Of a stretch of DNA of 64,000 nt, positions 54,503-63,640 are shown one piece after another. Each line of letters begins with the position of its first letter. The first letter of the stretch is position 1. Source of the stretch: an uncultured Saprospiraceae bacterium. GTDB lineage: Bacteria > Bacteroidota > Bacteroidia > Chitinophagales > Saprospiraceae. Position numbers and translations under genes: made by a program. The notes beneath the pieces were generated by a model. It made no database searches. It was not told the origin of the DNA and saw nothing but the letters and a program-made list of their open reading frames with translations. Location of the stretch: the NCBI GenBank assembly GCA_938015415.1, contig CALLPK010000027.1, positions 1 through 64,000 on the forward strand, in the 5' to 3' direction.

Positions 54503-55582
54503 CTATCCTAAAACGGGGTTCTGAAAATTTTCCGTTTCTACCTGCTCTCTCGCGTCAATCAACTTGTGCATCACCTTAAACCATAGTGGCGGAACCAGCG
54601 CCAGCAACATCATTCCCGGATATCCGGCGGGCATCTGCGGGCTGTCGTCAAAATGACGAAGTAATTGATATTTTCTATTCGCAATAAAGTGGTGATCGGA
54701 GTGACGGGACAATTCCAGCATGACCATTCTGCCGATGGGGTGATTGGAGTTCCAGGAGTGGATGGGCTGGGTTCTTTCGTACCGTTTTCCGTTGGCTTTT
54801 TTCTTTCGACGCAAACCGTAGTGTTCGATATAATTAACCGTTTCAAGTAGTAGACAACCGATGGCGGCCCCAATTATAAAACAAATCATCACTTTGATCC
54901 CCAGGAAAACCCCAATCAGCGCAACCAGCGTAAATTGAATAATCTGATATACCAACATTTCATTTTCTAAAGTCCAGACATTTTTGTTAAGTGCATTCAA
55001 TCTTTTCTTTTCCAGGTTCCAGGCGGACCTCCACGATCCCGGAATGGACCGTAAATAAAACGCGTATAAATTTTCTCCGTAGCGACTGGAAGCGGGATCT
55101 TCATCGGTGGCTACGTGCAGGTGGTGGCCCCGGTTGTGCTCAATAAAAAAGTGCATATACAAACTGGTCATCAACGCCGCCTTGCTCATGAATTGCTCCA
55201 TTTTAGTATTGCGGTGACCCAATTCGTGGGCATTATTAATTGTCAAACCACACGCCATACCGTAGGCGGTAACCATCCCGATAACCTCATACCAAGCCAG
55301 ATTTGGATCTCCAATTCTATAAAGAAAAAAGGCCAGAATGCCGAACTGAAAAGGAACCAAAGAATACAGTAAATAATCGTAGAACCGATCCGCGGCGGCA
55401 ATTTCTTCCTCCACTTTGCTCAAATTACTCGTATTTCCATTGGTAAATAATTCGATGGTTGGAATAAAGATAAAAATGAAAATGAGGGCGCTGAAGGAGT
55501 AATAACCGCCTGCATAAATCGACAAAAAGGCAATGATTGGTAATAAATAAGCGGATAAATATTTGAGGTGCTTTAAAGTCAT
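54503..55582 (-). CDS. alkB: AlkB-type membrane alkane 1-monooxygenase
   Basis: The 359-residue integral membrane protein has the three histidine boxes of AlkB-type non-haem diiron hydroxylases: H119-E-L-G-H123-R, E148-H-N-R-G-H-H154 and L-S-R-H-S-D-H-H near 300, plus the HYGLRRK...NSWNSNHPIGRM-like region before the third box. The expected substrate is a medium- or long-chain alkane, oxidised to the 1-alcohol with electrons from rubredoxin and rubredoxin reductase, neither of which is in this window. A TetR gene lies just upstream on the same strand. The substrate range cannot be told from sequence. Confidence 0.92.
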   Translation of the reverse strand: MTLKHLKYLSAYLLPIIAFLSIYAGGYYSFSALIFIFIFIPTIELFTNGNTSNLSKVEEEIAAADRFYDYLLYSLVPFQFGILAFFLYRIGDPNLAWYEVIGMVTAYGMACGLTINNAHELGHRNTKMEQFMSKAALMTSLYMHFFIEHNRGHHLHVATDEDPASSRYGENLYAFYLRSIPGSWRSAWNLEKKRLNALNKNVWTLENEMLVYQIIQFTLVALIGVFLGIKVMICFIIGAAIGCLLLETVNYIEHYGLRRKKKANGKRYERTQPIHSWNSNHPIGRMVMLELSRHSDHHFIANRKYQLLRHFDDSPQMPAGYPGMMLLALVPPLWFKVMHKLIDAREQVETENFQNPVLG

Positions 55583-55656
55583 AGCTTGGCTCTTTTTAAT
55601 TTAAACTCAAGATATTATAAAAAGTTGGAAAATATTGTACGGGAACGTACAATGGC

Positions 55657-56202
55657 CTAATTAGGGTTGGTGGAATCTATTTGTGTAATTAAATAACCGA
55701 TCTCCTGAACATAGTTTTCTAACCAGGAGTAAGTGAAATCTTTTTTGGTGATTCTTAACAAAAAATTATCTGCCACCAGATTTAGAAATGCTTTGGCGAA
55801 TAGCGCTTGATTGGAAAGTCCTAAGTGCGTGATCCATTTATCAAAAATGGCGCTTTCTACTTTTTTATAGGCTTCCTCAAAACAGGCTTTGCAGACCTCG
55901 TCTTCCCGTTTGATTCTTATTTGTTTATGAAATAAAATATCTTCCTGGTTTTCAATAAATACGTGGATCATATCGGGTTTTAAATTAGCACAGGCGCTAA
56001 TTTTGATGGCCAGCTCTTTGGAACGTTGAATGTGGTAATCGAATAACGCAGCGGTGAAATTTTCCGCGTCGCCGTAGAAATGATAAAACGAGGACTTACT
56101 GCTGCCCACCTTATTGGCCAATGATTCAATATTCATTTTGGTCATTCCATTCTCGGCGACAAGGGTGTAGGCTTCTTTCAACCACCGTGATTTTTTATCC
56201 AT
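55657..56202 (-). CDS. TetR/AcrR family regulator
   Basis: The 181-residue protein has a TetR-type N-terminal helix-turn-helix, GMTKMNIESLANKVGSSKSSFYHFYGD (about 20-45), with a helical ligand-binding region after it. It is 74 bp upstream of alkB in the same direction, so it may control alkB, perhaps in the same transcript. The ligand is unknown; a fatty-acid or alkane signal would fit the neighbour. Confidence 0.88.
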   Translation of the reverse strand: MDKKSRWLKEAYTLVAENGMTKMNIESLANKVGSSKSSFYHFYGDAENFTAALFDYHIQRSKELAIKISACANLKPDMIHVFIENQEDILFHKQIRIKREDEVCKACFEEAYKKVESAIFDKWITHLGLSNQALFAKAFLNLVADNFLLRITKKDFTYSWLENYVQEIGYLITQIDSTNPN

Positions 56203-56339
56203 ATTGAATTTTTTTGAATTTTATCCAGGTACTTAATAATACAAAAGGTTTTGGGAATAGAAAAATATTGTTTGCCAGAAATTTTTTTGATAAGCTATCA
56301 ATCTTAAAAATTCCTATTTTTGTGGTTGATCAAAACCCT

Positions 56340-57344
56340 ATGAAAAACTTAAAGATACTTTATTTCAACCTTGCTTTATTGATCCTCCTTTTAGTGGGAG
56401 TCGAACTCTTTTTTCGATGGACTGATCCCGGTTATCAATACTACTATCGAACTCATGTAGGACAACCTGACCTGGAGGAAGTTCTTGCAAACAACAATTC
56501 AGATTGGCTACGGGCCGATGATGATCTAGGTTGGGTTTGTCAACAGAAAAGTCAGCTCCATTTCCCCAGTCCTCCTAATGAAGGAATACACTATCAAATC
56601 AACGAAGAAGGATTCCGAATGCCATTTGATTTGAAAGATACGGTTTCAAAAGATCAGAAAAAGATTTTATTGTTAGGGGATTCATTTATGTTTGGAATTT
56701 ATCTAACGGAAGAAGAAACCATCGCGGCACAGTTGCAAAAGGCGAAGGGAGCGGCGTACACTTTTTACACCATTGCGATTCCTGGCTGGGGAATAGATCA
56801 AATGTATTTGGCGTACCAAAAATACGTAGACTTGATACAGCCTGATCAGGTAGTTTTGGCTTTTATTGACGATGATCTGATGCGCTCATTGGAAATTTTG
56901 TTTCATGGCTGTGGTCGGAAACCCTGTTTGAAGATGGAAGATAATCAATTAGTTGAAAATAAAGATAACCCACAAATTTGGGAATATTTATGTTGGAATA
57001 ATCAGATTGGCAATCGATTATTAGTGGCCAATTATCAGCGTAAAGCGGTAGCACTTAACCAGTTTTTTTTGAAAGATATTATTCAAAACGAAAAAGCAGC
57101 AGGCCGCCATCCAGCCTTTATCAGAATTCCGGTAAAAGTTGATCTGGATAAAAAAGAACCAAGAAATATTTTTTGTATGCAAGAATTAATGGATGCCACA
57201 GGAGTTCGCTATAAGGAATTATACCACTCATTTTCTAAAATGGGCGCAGTGGGTTACGATTTATATTATATTCCTGATGACGGACATTTTACGGCCGCGG
57301 GAGCAGCTATGCTAGCCAAAGAACTTGCTGTTATGATTGATTAA
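56340..57344 (+). CDS. SGNH/GDSL-family hydrolase, membrane-anchored
   Basis: The protein of 334 residues has one membrane segment near the start (LYFNLALLILLLVGVELFF) and an extracytoplasmic SGNH domain: block I KKILLLGDSFMFG, a central region with PDQVVLAFIDDDL, and block V DDGHFTAAGAAMLA (catalytic Asp-x-x-His). I choose ATG 56340, directly before the membrane segment; a start at 56214 adds 42 residues lacking similarity. It converges on the SxtJ gene with only 11 bp between them. SGNH enzymes of this type often accompany carbamoyltransferase clusters and may modify a surface glycan or lipid. Confidence 0.8.
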   Translation: MKNLKILYFNLALLILLLVGVELFFRWTDPGYQYYYRTHVGQPDLEEVLANNNSDWLRADDDLGWVCQQKSQLHFPSPPNEGIHYQINEEGFRMPFDLKDTVSKDQKKILLLGDSFMFGIYLTEEETIAAQLQKAKGAAYTFYTIAIPGWGIDQMYLAYQKYVDLIQPDQVVLAFIDDDLMRSLEILFHGCGRKPCLKMEDNQLVENKDNPQIWEYLCWNNQIGNRLLVANYQRKAVALNQFFLKDIIQNEKAAGRHPAFIRIPVKVDLDKKEPRNIFCMQELMDATGVRYKELYHSFSKMGAVGYDLYYIPDDGHFTAAGAAMLAKELAVMID

Positions 57345-57355
57345 AACGGATTCAG

Positions 57356-57721
57356 CTACCAGGGGTTTTTAAAGTCTTCTGGCGTATAGAGATGGTTTCT
57401 AATCGTAAAATAGGATTTTTTTTCTGGCCGCTTTTTTAACTGCATTTTATCTTTTGAAAAGATACGACTCAATAAAGCGATAGGTGTTAAGATCAAGTAA
57501 AAAATCACACAAAGCAGGATGGTGGAATTGATGGCACCTAAAGTATTTGCCAGTTTATACCAGCCTTTGAGGATATAAGTTCTTAACGTGGAAGATATTA
57601 AGCCAGGGATTCCCAAAATGCCAGCAATCCATAAAAAAACTTTCCAGCGAAAGAGGAAAAAGAGGATGGTAAAACCTAGTATAATGACCCAGATACTTTT
57701 AATTTCTTTACTGAATTTCAT
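57356..57721 (-). CDS. SxtJ-family membrane protein
   Basis: The 121-residue protein has two to three membrane segments (about 10-25, 30-42 and 62-85) and ends in LYTPEDFKNPW. This matches the SxtJ family, named after the saxitoxin cluster of cyanobacteria but widespread beside carbamoyltransferases. It starts 9 bp after the DUF5989 gene. Function unknown; it does not imply saxitoxin synthesis. Confidence 0.8.
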   Translation of the reverse strand: MKFSKEIKSIWVIILGFTILFFLFRWKVFLWIAGILGIPGLISSTLRTYILKGWYKLANTLGAINSTILLCVIFYLILTPIALLSRIFSKDKMQLKKRPEKKSYFTIRNHLYTPEDFKNPW

Positions 57722-57730
57722 CTGCCATCT

Positions 57731-57880
57731 TTAAAAAATACTGTAGATAAAGGGAGCTGCTGCCGAAGAACCTCCAAAGACTATCAGCGCTCCAACTAAA
57801 AGCAGGATTATCATGACGGGTGCCAGCCACCATTTTTTTCTGGCCAATAAAAAAGTAATCATATCTGTTAAAAATTCCAT
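57731..57880 (-). CDS. DUF5989 small membrane protein, 49 residues
   Basis: A reading frame of 49 codons runs from ATG at 57880 to TAA at 57731. The translation begins MEFLTDMITFLLARKKWW, continues with LAPVMIILLLVGALIVFG as a membrane segment, and ends SSAAAPFIYSIF. This is the DUF5989 pattern, short enough to fall below usual gene-length cut-offs. It stands between the carbamoyltransferase and SxtJ genes, as in many other genomes, with 159 bp and 9 bp spacers. Role unknown; presumably part of the same membrane complex. Confidence 0.88.
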   Translation of the reverse strand: MEFLTDMITFLLARKKWWLAPVMIILLLVGALIVFGGSSAAAPFIYSIF

Positions 57881-58039
57881 TTGTTTCCTTTGGTTTTTAA
57901 AAAGGTCAAAGGTAATAAATACCGTGGAAATTAAAGAGATAAAAATATGATTTCGCTTCTTGCTGTTGGCTATTTGCCTTCTTCAATTGCGATTGAGTGA
58001 AGCAAATAGCATATTATTTTCAACCCTTTACTCGAATTA

Positions 58040-59839
58040 CTATTTTAAAAACATAAAATCACCAATGACCAATACATCCATTTCCGTTTTGATAAAACAG
58101 CGATAAGCGTCTTCCGGTGTACAAACAATCGGTTCATCTTTTACATTAAAACTTGTATTGATCAACACGCCGCAGCCTGTTTCTTGTTTGAACGCACAAA
58201 GTAATTGCCAAAAACGGGGATTATCCTTCTCGGTAACTGTCTGGATTCTGGCAGAAAAATCTACGTGGGTGACGGCAGGTATGCTGGAGTGAGGGATCGC
58301 CAATTTTTTTAATAATGAGGTTGAATCATCACTTTCCGTAAGCTCCTTCCGGTGTTCTTTTTTTACCGTAGCCACGAAGAGCATATAAGGAGAAGGTTTT
58401 TTTAAATTAAAATAAAAACCAGCATCTTCTTCTAAAACAGTCGGTGCAAAGGGGCGAAAATTTTCTCTGTTTTTAATCTTTAAGTTCAGCGTTTTTTGCA
58501 TCGTTTCACTTCTGGGATCACCAAGAATACTCCGGTTGCCCAACGCTCTGGGCCCAAACTCCATACGTCCTTGAAACCATCCTACTACTTTTCCGCTGGC
58601 AATTTGTTGGCTTACTTTTTTACAAAGCTGTTCGAAATTTTTAAATTTTTCAAAAGGAGTATTTAGCTTTTTAAGGAAAGATCGAAGGTATTCTTTTTCA
58701 AAATAAGGACCCAGATATTGGGTAGGGTGATTTTCTATGGTTATCTTTCTATGGTTATCAAAGTGAATAAAATGTGCTGCCAGTGCTGCGCCCAACGCAC
58801 CGCCCGCATCGCCCGCAGCGGGTTGAATAAAGATATCTTCGAAATAATTAGCCTGCCATAATTTTCCGTTCGCAACACAGTTCAATGCAACGCCTCCAGC
58901 CATACAAAGATACCTGGCTCCTGTGCATTTTTTTGCTTCCTTGGCCAATTTTAGTACGACCATTTCCATCACTTGTTGAATGGCCAAAGCTAAGTCACAA
59001 TGGTACTGCTGAATTGGATCGTCTTTTTTTCTCTTGGGAAAACCAAATAGCTTTTCCCACTGTTGGTCCTTAACCATCGTTAAGCCTTTGGCATAGTTGA
59101 AATATTTTTGGTTTAACCAAAGAGAACCATCCTCTTTGAGATCAATGAGTTTATCCAGGATTGTTTTTTTGTATTGTTGGAGGGCCCGAGAAGCAGGATT
59201 GCCGTACGGCGCGAGCCCCATTAACTTATATTCTCCTTCATTAACTTTAAATCCAAGGAAATAGGTGAAAGCAGAATAGAGCAAACCCACTGAATGAGGA
59301 AAATATAGTTCTTTTAAAACCTTAATTCGATTACCTTTTCCGATGCCAATGGAAGCGGTCGCCCACTCACCAACTCCGTCAATCGTAAGAATCGCCGCTT
59401 CCTGAAATGGTGAAGCGAAAAAAGCACTGGCCGCATGTGCGAGATGATGTTCGGAAAACAGCAGCGTTAATTTTTTTTTATCGTAGGCCTGAACGTCCTG
59501 TAGTGCACGTCGAATTAATCGTTTTAAAAAAAGCTTTTCACGCAACCAAATGGGCATGGCTTTAAGAAATGATCGAACTCCCTTAGGAGCGAATTGATAA
59601 TAGGTTTCCAGTAATCTTTCAAATTTTAAAAAAGGCTTATCGTAAAAAATTACTGCCTCTAATTCATCAATATTTATGGCTGCTTTTTTTAAACAGAAAA
59701 TACAGGCCTGGGTTGGAAAAGATGCATCGTTTTTCTTTCGACTAAATCGTTCCTCTTGGGCGGCGGCCATGATTTTTCCATCTTGAATAATGGCGGCGGC
59801 GGAGTCGTGATAGAAAGCTGAAATCCCAAGAATTGTCAT
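58040..59839 (-). CDS. NodU/CmcH-type carbamoyltransferase
   Basis: The 599-residue protein has an N-terminal ASKHA/TsaD-like domain (ILGISAFYHDSAAAII; FSEHHLAHAASAFFASPF; YLCMAGGVALNCVANGK; AAGDAGGALGAALAA) and a C-terminal carbamoyltransferase domain (FGPRALGNRSILGDPR; RENFRPFAPTVLEEDA; LINTSFNVKDEPIVCTPEDA). The family transfers a carbamoyl group from carbamoyl phosphate, with ATP, to hydroxyl groups of secondary metabolites or glycolipids. Together with DUF5989, SxtJ and the convergent SGNH hydrolase it forms a conserved small cluster. The acceptor is unknown. Confidence 0.93.
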   Translation of the reverse strand: MTILGISAFYHDSAAAIIQDGKIMAAAQEERFSRKKNDASFPTQACIFCLKKAAINIDELEAVIFYDKPFLKFERLLETYYQFAPKGVRSFLKAMPIWLREKLFLKRLIRRALQDVQAYDKKKLTLLFSEHHLAHAASAFFASPFQEAAILTIDGVGEWATASIGIGKGNRIKVLKELYFPHSVGLLYSAFTYFLGFKVNEGEYKLMGLAPYGNPASRALQQYKKTILDKLIDLKEDGSLWLNQKYFNYAKGLTMVKDQQWEKLFGFPKRKKDDPIQQYHCDLALAIQQVMEMVVLKLAKEAKKCTGARYLCMAGGVALNCVANGKLWQANYFEDIFIQPAAGDAGGALGAALAAHFIHFDNHRKITIENHPTQYLGPYFEKEYLRSFLKKLNTPFEKFKNFEQLCKKVSQQIASGKVVGWFQGRMEFGPRALGNRSILGDPRSETMQKTLNLKIKNRENFRPFAPTVLEEDAGFYFNLKKPSPYMLFVATVKKEHRKELTESDDSTSLLKKLAIPHSSIPAVTHVDFSARIQTVTEKDNPRFWQLLCAFKQETGCGVLINTSFNVKDEPIVCTPEDAYRCFIKTEMDVLVIGDFMFLK

Positions 59840-60243
59840 TTGGTAAAGGTATAATTTATTGAGAAATCAGCAAAAAAATAACCTATCTACCTGGCATAAG
59901 CCATCTTCTGGTGGCGTGCTTATTTGATTAATCACAGGTAGTTGATTAACCAAAATAATAAGCATTTATTTGACTTGAAGAGGTCTCCCCATGGTATCCC
60001 AAAATTCACGATCTTTACCCCAAAATCCACTACGCCCCCATAAAAGGAATGCGTAATTATTTTTCTCCGTTAACTAGCTGGTGTTCCTCAGCTCGGGACT
60101 GTCCATAAAGTGTGTCAGCGCGTAAGCCTTCCTTTAGGAAAAGAAGGTGAGCAAGGCCAAATGACACACTTGCCTGTTCAGTCTCTAATCCTGGAATTTA
60201 GGAACGCCAATAGCTAACGACCAACCGTTAACAGCAAAAAAAA
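59840..60243. other. Intergenic region upstream of the PolX-like gene
   Basis: Apart from the family A element at 60095-60185, this 404-bp spacer holds no gene that I can support. A short inverted repeat involving TACCTGG and CCAGGTA-like words is visible near 59888-59945. No promoter of the expected form is clear for either flanking gene. Confidence 0.45.
60095..60185 (+). mobile_element. MITE-like palindromic element, family A copy 3
   Basis: A 91-bp element with ends GACTGTCCATAAAGTGTGTCA and ATGACACACTTGCCTGTTCAGTC-like sequence, and the interior CCTTCCTTTAGGAAAAGAAGG. It is the best preserved of the three copies. It carries no coding sequence and ends 58 bp before the PolX-like start codon. 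Confidence 0.75.
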
Positions 60244-61917
60244 ATGACCAACAAACAAATTGCCACCGCCTTCTCCGATCTCGCCAAAATCATGGAACTC
60301 CACGACGAAAACCCCTTCAAAATTCGTTCGTACAGCAGCGCTTACCTGACCTTGCGCAAAGTCGAGCAGCCACTGATTGAAATGTCCGACGAGGAAATTA
60401 CGGCCCTCAAAGGTGTCGGAAAAACCATCGCTGGCAAAATTCGGGAACTCAACGAATCCGGTAAAATGATGACCTACGAAAAATACCGCGAAATGACGCC
60501 GCCGGGCGTGGTCGATATGCTCAAAGTCAACGGATTTGGTCCCAAAAAAGTCAAGGTCGTCTGGAAAGAACTGGGCGCTGAATCTATCGGTGAACTCCTC
60601 TACGCCTGTAACGAAAATCGGCTCGTAGAAATTAAAGGCTTCGGTCAGAAAACCCAAACCGAACTGATTAAAAAACTGGAACTCTTCCTTAATTCGCAAC
60701 ATAAATTTCATTACGGAAAGGTCGCACCGGTGCAGGAAGTCATTTTAGAAAAACTCAAAAAGCAATTGCCAAAAGCGCAAATTGCCGTGGTCGGAGATAT
60801 GATTCAGTTAAATCCGATCGTGGAGCATCTGGATTTTTTAGTGGCTGGTGCAACGGAGGTAGAAAAGGTATTTGATGATAAAAATTTGGTCTTTGGGAAA
60901 AAAGATAAGAATGGGTTTTATGGAAATACGGACGAAGGGATTCCGGTGCGTATTTTTATTTGTGAACCAAAAGAGTGGGGGAGCAAGCTTTTCCGTTATA
61001 GCAGTAGCTCCGAATTTATTTCCGCCTTCCTGGAAAAGGCCAAAGCGAATGCGAACGCTGACACCGTTGATTTTAAAAATATAAAAACTGAAAAAATAGT
61101 TTTTGAAAAAGCGCAACTACCTTATGTTTTACCGGAGCTACGCTACGACGAATCTGCCTTGTCGATGCCCGTTGTTTCTGAAGATGACCTGATTCGTCCC
61201 GAAGATATTCGGGGTGTTGTTCACGCGCACACTACGTACAGCGACGGAATCCATACGCTTGAGGAGATGGTAGACGAAGCCAAAAATCTGGGTTACGAAT
61301 ACCTCACGATTACCGATCACTCGCAAGCCGCTTTCTACGCCAACGGCCTCAAGCCCGATCGCCTCTTCGAACAGTTTGCCGCCATCGACGAATTAAATGC
61401 TAAACAAAAAGATTTTAAAATTTACAAAAGTATTGAATCCGATATTCTTAATGACGGCTCCCTGGACTACGACGAGGAAATTCTCAAGCGGTTTGACCTG
61501 ATCATTGCCTCGGTTCATACCAATTTAAAAATGGACGAAAAGAAAGCGACCCAACGGCTCATCACCGCTATCGAAAATCCTTACACGACTATTCTTGGTC
61601 ATCCAACGGGCAGAATCCTGCTGGCCCGGTCCGGTTATCCAATCGACCACGCAAAAGTCATTGACGCTTGTGCTGCCAACGGTGTCCACCTCGAACTCAA
61701 CGCCAATCCACTCCGCCTCGACATCGACTGGACCTGGATTCCCTACGCCCGCGAAAAAGGTGTCCTAATTTCGATCAATCCCGATGCGCACAGCAAAGGT
61801 GGTATTCAGGATATCAAGTATGGAGCGTTGGTGGCGAGAAAGGGAAGATTGACGAAGGAGGGTTGTTTGAATGCGCGGGGACAGAAGGAATTTGATCAAT
61901 TGATAAAGAAGGACTGA
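60244..61917 (+). CDS. PolX-like protein with decayed polymerase and intact PHP domain
   Basis: The 557-residue protein has the order of bacterial PolX: N-terminal helix-hairpin-helix/8-kDa domain (ITALKGVGKTIAGKIREL; LKVNGFGPKKVKVVW), a polymerase-beta-like palm (about 165-275), and a C-terminal PHP domain (about 325-555) with HAHTTYSDG, TITDHS, LGHPTG and NPDAHSKGG, all metal-binding residues kept. The palm looks decayed: in place of the G-S-x-R-R-G...G-D-L-D block it has VVGDMIQLNPIVEHLD, with His for the first Asp, and the third Asp is replaced in IPVRIF. I therefore expect exonuclease or phosphoesterase activity without nucleotide transfer. Role in base-excision repair inferred from the family. 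Confidence 0.88.
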   Translation: MTNKQIATAFSDLAKIMELHDENPFKIRSYSSAYLTLRKVEQPLIEMSDEEITALKGVGKTIAGKIRELNESGKMMTYEKYREMTPPGVVDMLKVNGFGPKKVKVVWKELGAESIGELLYACNENRLVEIKGFGQKTQTELIKKLELFLNSQHKFHYGKVAPVQEVILEKLKKQLPKAQIAVVGDMIQLNPIVEHLDFLVAGATEVEKVFDDKNLVFGKKDKNGFYGNTDEGIPVRIFICEPKEWGSKLFRYSSSSEFISAFLEKAKANANADTVDFKNIKTEKIVFEKAQLPYVLPELRYDESALSMPVVSEDDLIRPEDIRGVVHAHTTYSDGIHTLEEMVDEAKNLGYEYLTITDHSQAAFYANGLKPDRLFEQFAAIDELNAKQKDFKIYKSIESDILNDGSLDYDEEILKRFDLIIASVHTNLKMDEKKATQRLITAIENPYTTILGHPTGRILLARSGYPIDHAKVIDACAANGVHLELNANPLRLDIDWTWIPYAREKGVLISINPDAHSKGGIQDIKYGALVARKGRLTKEGCLNARGQKEFDQLIKKD

Positions 61918-61950
61918 CAATTGACTTTTTTCTATCGCATAACAATTTTG

Positions 61951-61992
61951 CATACAAGCAAGTAGGGCGCATAGCCCTACTTGCCGTGTATG
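61951..61992. terminator. Convergent hairpin between PolX-like gene and SDR
   Basis: GCAAGTAGGGC (61958-61968) pairs exactly with GCCCTACTTGC (61974-61984), with an outer CATAC/GTATG extension. It lacks a T run, so it is only terminator-like; position between convergent genes supports a termination role. Confidence 0.4.
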
Positions 61993-62023
61993 CTGTGTTC
62001 TCGGCTAGCTTCTCCTTCATTAA

Positions 62024-62866
62024 TTAATCGTCAAAAACTGCATTTTCTGCAATTTTTATGTTATTTTTTAAGTCTGCTGTAACACTATCTAATTTCATTT
62101 TGATAGTCTTTAAAGCGATTTTTCCTAAAGGGAGCCTCAACGAAGGATTATCAGATACTACTAAATCAAAAATTGCCATTGCTGCCTTTTGAGGATGTCC
62201 TTCTTGCTTTAGATGCACCCCTTTAAGTTTAGCTCTAAAGGCACCTGCAGTTTCAGAATAATCATCAATTATATTTTTTGCAAGCCCCAATCCTTCACCT
62301 GCAAAATTAGTCCTAAATGGACCAGGCTCAACCATTGTGAGTTTGATACCTAATGGCTCAATTTCTTGCGCTAATGCTTCGCTAAATCCTTCTAGAGCAA
62401 ATTTACTGGCGTTGTAAATCCCGAAACCTGCAAAAGCTTTTAAGCCTCCGTGTGATGATATTTGGATTATATGCCCGCTTTTTTGTTTTCTCATGAAAGG
62501 TAAAAATTCATTAGTGATTTTTAATACACTAAAAAAATTAACTTCAAATACTTTACGTATTTCTTCCATACTCGTTTCTTCAATAGCTCCTGCAAAGCCA
62601 ACTCCTGCATTATTAACGAGTACATCAATCCTTAAAAAATCTTCTTGTATTCTTTTGACTATTTTTTCTATCGAAGCGTAATCTGTAACATCTAATAAAA
62701 ATGCAAATGCTTTGCCTGTATGTTTTTCATTAAATTCGTTTACCTGTGATTGCTTTCTAAATGTTCCAATCACAAAATCTCCTTTATCAATGACAACGTC
62801 AGCAAGTGCTTTTCCTAAGCCACTTGAAATGCCTGTGATAAACCAATTTCTTTTGTTATTATTCAT
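62024..62866 (-). CDS. Short-chain dehydrogenase/reductase
   Basis: The 280-residue classical SDR has the NAD(P) motif T11-G-I-S-S-G-L-G18, the N85-N-A-G88 motif, catalytic S138 region (IIQISSHGG) and Y151-x-x-x-K155. The basic residues R37 and K38 after strand beta-2 (GTFRKQSQ) suggest NADP(H). Substrate unknown. It starts 8 bp after the peroxiredoxin-like gene, so the two form an operon, perhaps for oxidative or aldehyde stress. Confidence 0.9.
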   Translation of the reverse strand: MNNNKRNWFITGISSGLGKALADVVIDKGDFVIGTFRKQSQVNEFNEKHTGKAFAFLLDVTDYASIEKIVKRIQEDFLRIDVLVNNAGVGFAGAIEETSMEEIRKVFEVNFFSVLKITNEFLPFMRKQKSGHIIQISSHGGLKAFAGFGIYNASKFALEGFSEALAQEIEPLGIKLTMVEPGPFRTNFAGEGLGLAKNIIDDYSETAGAFRAKLKGVHLKQEGHPQKAAMAIFDLVVSDNPSLRLPLGKIALKTIKMKLDSVTADLKNNIKIAENAVFDD

Positions 62867-62874
62867 ATTTGATA

Positions 62875-63537
62875 TTATTTTTTTAATGAAGTAATAATTT
62901 CCAAAGCCTCTACCCGATTTCTATAATCACCACCTTCGCTTTTTGCAAAGGAGATAATTCCATTTTGTTCGATAATGAAAGTGGCAGGAATGGGTAATTC
63001 ACGAGAATCATCAGCATAGAAACTGTCATAATCATAACCTAATTCTGACATAGTAGCGAGTGGTTTTTGACCATATTTGAAAATGGTAGTGTACTGACGA
63101 CTAACAATATTGTTATTGTCGCTAAGTACTTCAAATTCGAGTTCATTTTTCTCTTTTATGTTCAAACTCTCGTCCGGTGTCTGTGGAGATATGGCAATCA
63201 AGTTTGCCCCCGATTCCTTTATCTGACTCAATATTTGTTGATATTGTGCCAGTATTAAGTTACAATAGGGACACCAAGTACCTCTATAGAAAGTAAGTAC
63301 AACCCGTCTGTCTTTCAGTACATCATACAAAGTGACAGATTCATTGACCGCATTGGAAAGCGTAAAATTAGGAGCTTTGTCTCCTACGGAAAGCCTGAGA
63401 ATGGAGGAATGCATTTTTTGTAAAGCTTCGGCATCTGTATCGAATACCTTCAATGCATCCGCAGGTAGCATGTTGGATAAATTGTTTCTAAGGTCTTTTA
63501 GACCATTTTGATAATCAGGAATTTCTGACTTATTCAT
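62875..63537 (-). CDS. Peroxiredoxin-like thiol protein (AhpC/TSA fold)
   Basis: The 220-residue protein has an N-terminal helical region of about 45 residues, then a peroxiredoxin fold: VGDKAPNFTLSN, and the active site F83-Y-R-G-T-W-C89-P-Y-C92 with a C-x-x-C arrangement. It belongs to the AhpC/TSA-related 'peroxiredoxin-like' group found in Bacteroidetes. It probably reduces peroxides with an unidentified thiol partner. First gene of the two-gene operon with the SDR; a Crp/Fnr-type regulator gene lies upstream in the same direction. Confidence 0.88.
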   Translation of the reverse strand: MNKSEIPDYQNGLKDLRNNLSNMLPADALKVFDTDAEALQKMHSSILRLSVGDKAPNFTLSNAVNESVTLYDVLKDRRVVLTFYRGTWCPYCNLILAQYQQILSQIKESGANLIAISPQTPDESLNIKEKNELEFEVLSDNNNIVSRQYTTIFKYGQKPLATMSELGYDYDSFYADDSRELPIPATFIIEQNGIISFAKSEGGDYRNRVEALEIITSLKK

Positions 63538-63577
63538 TTTGTAAAATTTTATGATGAATTAATACTTAATTACACCA

Positions 63578-63585
63578 CAAAATTA
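63578..63585 (-). promoter_or_regulatory. Candidate -7 element of the peroxiredoxin-SDR operon
   Basis: TAATTTTG on the minus strand matches TAnnTTTG and lies about 40 bp before the peroxiredoxin start codon. No clear -33 TTG. Control by the adjacent Crp/Fnr regulator is plausible. Confidence 0.4.
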
Positions 63586-63640
63586 TATCAAATGAAAGTC
63601 GATAAAAATGAAGTAGGACAGGAAATTATCTTGAACTGGT

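Noticed and set aside
57356-59839. Saxitoxin-type biosynthesis cluster
   Set aside because: SxtJ and the carbamoyltransferase are shared families, but no sxtA-like or other toxin-specific gene is present.
60214-60711. 165-codon frame antisense to the PolX-like gene
   Set aside because: It lies wholly opposite a well-supported gene and its phenylalanine-rich translation is the complement of lysine/glutamate codons; no family resemblance.
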